Below are positions 30,224 through 31,376 of a DNA stretch of 31,376 bases, one piece after another (position 1 is the first letter of the stretch; the number at the start of each line of letters is the position of its first letter). Origin of the DNA: a virus; the IMG/VR virus record IMGVR_UViG_3300025154_001689, positions 1 through 31,376 of that record; one strand, 5' to 3'. A program made the translations under genes and the position numbers. The notes below the pieces were generated by a model. The model was not told the DNA's origin, did no database searches, and saw only the letters and a list, made by a program, of their open reading frames with translations.

Positions 30224-30323
30224 AACCCCCAGAAATGGGGGCTTGGCTAGATATCGGATTTCACTATAGGAGGATTATTTTACGATATTCCTCAAAACGC
30301 TCTAAGGTGGACAAGCCACCAAC
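30217..30323 (-). ncRNA. Candidate structured small RNA
   Basis: A promoter on the minus strand (TTGTGT, 17 nt, TATCAT at 30335-30330, preceded by TGG) and the terminator at 30241-30217 bound about 105 nt with no good open frame. In RNA sense it holds GGTGG-CTTGT-CCACC, GAGGA paired with TCCTC, and ATATCG paired with CGATAT, before the terminator stem. This promoter-stems-terminator design is typical of small RNAs. No known family is recognised. Possible roles are antisense control or a guide-like RNA; nothing in the window identifies a target or partner. Confidence 0.45.
30222..30241 (-). terminator. Minus-strand terminator
   Basis: On the minus strand, CCCCC (30241-30237), loop ATTTCT, GGGGG (30230-30226), then TTTTGCTTT. 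It would end a transcript coming from the right. Its tail overlaps the -35 of the HNH promoter that follows. Confidence 0.6.
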
Positions 30324-30576
30324 GCTCTTATGATACCACAATAGGTTATAGAACACAAGGCATACTATGCAAGCATATAATGCCTGCCAAAGTTATCCCC
30401 AGTTTGGCCTTGCAAGGTTTGCCTGCCTAATATACACTCTAGTTAGAAGTTGAAAACACGAGCTGGTACGGGGTTAGACGGTATCGGGGTTATGAGGCAC
30501 TACATAGTCCTCTCTCTTATACCACAACGGCCAAGTTGGTGTAATAACTTCTTTAATAGCTAACTCAATAAACACT
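30242..30576. other. Gene-free stretch with dyads and direct repeats
   Basis: I see no protein gene here. Besides the small-RNA candidate, it has GGCAT...ATGCC (30360-30384) around TGC-AA-GCA, and GCCAAA/TTTGGC (30386-30391 with 30403-30408) around TTATCCCCA. The palindrome CCTTGCAAGG and a direct repeat TGCCTGCC (30381-30388, 30420-30427) follow. A second minus-strand -10-like box, TGGTATAAG, lies at 30521-30516, in the same T-T-G-T-G-G-T-A-T context as the box at 30335. It may be a control or replication region; TTATCCCCA is one base off a DnaA box. Confidence 0.35.
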
Positions 30577-30687
30577 ATGTCTATTGATTTTGAACAGGGC
30601 GATGACCATATGTCTGCTTTAGACGCGGAAAGTCGCGAGGCCGAGCTGGTGGACAGACAAGATTATCAGCGTGAAATAATGGACTAA
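30577..30687 (+). CDS. Small acidic hypothetical protein
   Basis: 36 residues, ATG 30577 to TAA 30687. It begins M-S-I-D-F-E-Q-G-D-D-H-M and ends R-Q-D-Y-Q-R-E-I-M-D, and is very acidic. It stands 2 nt before the next gene, in the tight style of this module. No family recognised. Small acidic early proteins often bind host proteins, but this is not shown here. Confidence 0.5.
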   Translation: MSIDFEQGDDHMSALDAESREAELVDRQDYQREIMD

Positions 30688-30689
30688 TT

Positions 30690-30884
30690 ATGGACGACAT
30701 CTATTCATCCCAAGACTTGATTGCGATTAAGAAAGATCAAAAGCAGAGGATTAAGGAAGCTCACCGCAAAATGTTCGGCGGTTTCAAGTTAGACAAGTTT
30801 GAGGTCGCAGTGTTTATTCTCACAGTTATTGCGGCCACTGTTTTCTGGAACATTATCACTTATTACGAAGCTGTTAAATACTAA
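30690..30884 (+). CDS. Small single-span membrane protein
   Basis: 64 residues. A charged N-terminal half (I-K-K-D-Q-K-Q-R-I-K-E-A-H-R-K-M) is followed by a membrane helix, V-A-V-F-I-L-T-V-I-A-A-T-V-F-W, and a short end Y-Y-E-A-V-K-Y. It lies between small genes of the post-terminator module, spaced by 1-2 nt from both neighbours. No family recognised. Confidence 0.6.
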   Translation: MDDIYSSQDLIAIKKDQKQRIKEAHRKMFGGFKLDKFEVAVFILTVIAATVFWNIITYYEAVKY

Positions 30885-30885
30885 A

Positions 30886-31020
30886 ATGATTAAATACAAG
30901 CTTGAGATTTATGAGGACACAACCGGCGAAGTGCTGGAAGTGATGGACACGGCCGATTTTGACAACCTTAACATCGCCAGACGACACCATGAACAAACCG
31001 AACACCAAACTGAAGAGTAA
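30886..31020 (+). CDS. Small hypothetical protein
   Basis: 44 residues from ATG 30886, 1 nt after the previous stop. The frame is open upstream to 30799 only as an overlap. It starts M-I-K-Y-K-L-E-I-Y-E-D-T-T-G-E-V-L, a beta-hairpin-like pattern, and ends in H-H-E-Q-T-E-H-Q-T-E-E. The next gene starts inside it at 30989. No family recognised. Confidence 0.5.
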   Translation: MIKYKLEIYEDTTGEVLEVMDTADFDNLNIARRHHEQTEHQTEE

Positions 31021-31123
31021 AATCCTAATCTTGTGGGCGAAAGGCAAGAGTAAACGAGCCATCGCCGAGAAATTAAACATTAACCGGTCGCTAGTCCAAT
31101 ACTATATTAAAAAATATGCCTAA
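30989..31123 (+). CDS. Small helix-turn-helix protein
   Basis: 44 residues. K-S-K-I-L-I-L-W-A-K-G-K-S-K-R-A-I-A-E-K is the first part of a homeodomain-like HTH, followed by L-N-I-N-R-S-L-V-Q-Y-Y-I-K-K. This is the form of transposase/resolvase-type and small phage regulators. It overlaps the previous gene by 32 nt and the next by 8 nt. Being so short, it is only the DNA-binding unit. A regulator of the neighbouring early module is a fair guess. Confidence 0.6.
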   Translation: MNKPNTKLKSKILILWAKGKSKRAIAEKLNINRSLVQYYIKKYA

Positions 31124-31376
31124 ATTAAAAACCATCAAAATCCAAAATAAGGATTATGTCCTCGTGTCCGAGCGCGTCCTCTACTTCAATGAGGTATTCA
31201 AAAATGGCTCAATCGTGTCCGAGTTGTTGCCCCAAACCGATAACACCCAAGTTTTCATCAAAACCAAAATCACACCAAACTGCGACCAACCAGACCGCTA
31301 TTTCACCGGCCACGCACAAGAGGTGGTGGGGGATGGGATGGTCAACAAGACCTCGGCTTTGGAGAATGCGGAAACG
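31116..31376 (+). CDS. Partial gene, possible single-strand annealing protein
   Basis: 87 codons from ATG 31116, running off the window without a stop. It starts M-P-K-L-K-T-I-K-I-Q-N-K-D-Y-V-L-V-S-E-R-V, then Y-F-T-G-H-A-Q-E-V-V-G-D, and ends V-N-K-T-S-A-L-E-N-A-E-T. The last stretch matches the T-S-A-x-E-N-x-E-T-S-A-x-G-R-A-L pattern at the core of phage single-strand annealing/ERF-like recombination proteins; only its first half is visible. If so, it opens the replication/recombination module. It starts 8 nt inside the HTH gene. Confidence 0.45.
   Translation, partial: MPKLKTIKIQNKDYVLVSERVLYFNEVFKNGSIVSELLPQTDNTQVFIKTKITPNCDQPDRYFTGHAQEVVGDGMVNKTSALENAET

Noticed and set aside
30136-30333. 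65-residue + strand open frame
   Set aside because: It lies opposite the minus-strand HNH gene and small-RNA candidate, and has no recognisable features.
1-31376. UGA recoded as glycine (code 25), expected for some CPR hosts
   Set aside because: TGA ends many genes exactly at ATGA overlaps and at family-typical lengths, so it is a normal stop.
1-31376. tRNA genes, CRISPR arrays or an integrase
   Set aside because: No cloverleaf with a T-arm motif, no regularly spaced repeats and no integrase motifs were seen on either strand. A tool-based scan could not be run.

Overview
The window reads as the packaging, head, tail and lysis part of a tailed phage (or prophage) genome, followed by the first small genes of another, probably early, module. 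Nearly all genes lie on the + strand and are tightly packed. Terminase, portal, scaffold, HK97-fold-type coat, connector, nozzle-like and two internal-protein candidates are present. No tape-measure, sheath or major tail tube gene is seen, so I infer a podovirus-like (short-tailed) virion. The likely host is a member of the Patescibacteria (CPR). The 926-residue surface protein carries the repeated V-G-I-G-T-T-S-P and G-C-F-A-I-N-G-V-C type units that I know from Parcubacteria-like proteins. That host assignment is inference. TGA is a normal stop here (many ATGA gene overlaps), so the UGA=Gly code of Gracilibacteria/SR1 is excluded.

Layout. 1-1851: possible nucleotide pyrophosphohydrolase-like gene, small and large terminase. 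1901-5633: portal, two small genes, scaffold, major capsid. 5698-15650: a roughly 10 kb glycan cassette inserted between coat and connector genes. It has a GT4, two GT11-like fucosyltransferase-type enzymes, a GDP-mannose 3,5-epimerase homologue, two GT2, a DegT aminotransferase, an RmlD-like reductase, DUF5672, DUF3431-like, a GT-A-like and a GT17 protein, plus one HNH/AP2 homing endonuclease. 15797-19920: connector, small virion proteins and nozzle-like protein. 19940-23198: two large internal/ejection protein candidates. 23306-27922: collagen-like tail fibre and two proteins with signal peptides. 27924-29029: holin-like proteins and an M23 endopeptidase. 29184-29901: zinc-ribbon protein and an exported lysozyme-like protein. 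29902-30576: terminator, a frameshifted HNH gene on the minus strand, a candidate minus-strand small RNA and a dyad-rich stretch. 30577-31376: small proteins and the start of a probable single-strand annealing protein.

How it may work together. The cassette could make GDP-L-galactose (epimerase) and an amino sugar (aminotransferase plus reductase). Its eight or so transferases could build a glycan on the virion, or on the host surface. Expression signals are unusual. Two structural operons share a promoter-plus-hairpin leader that ends 2-3 nt before the ATG. Three other genes have a -10 box exactly 6 nt before the ATG, as expected for leaderless mRNAs. Structural genes are joined by TAATATG-type junctions, cassette genes by ATGA overlaps. 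The MCP-cassette boundary carries mutually exclusive RNA stems that could separate coat expression from cassette expression.
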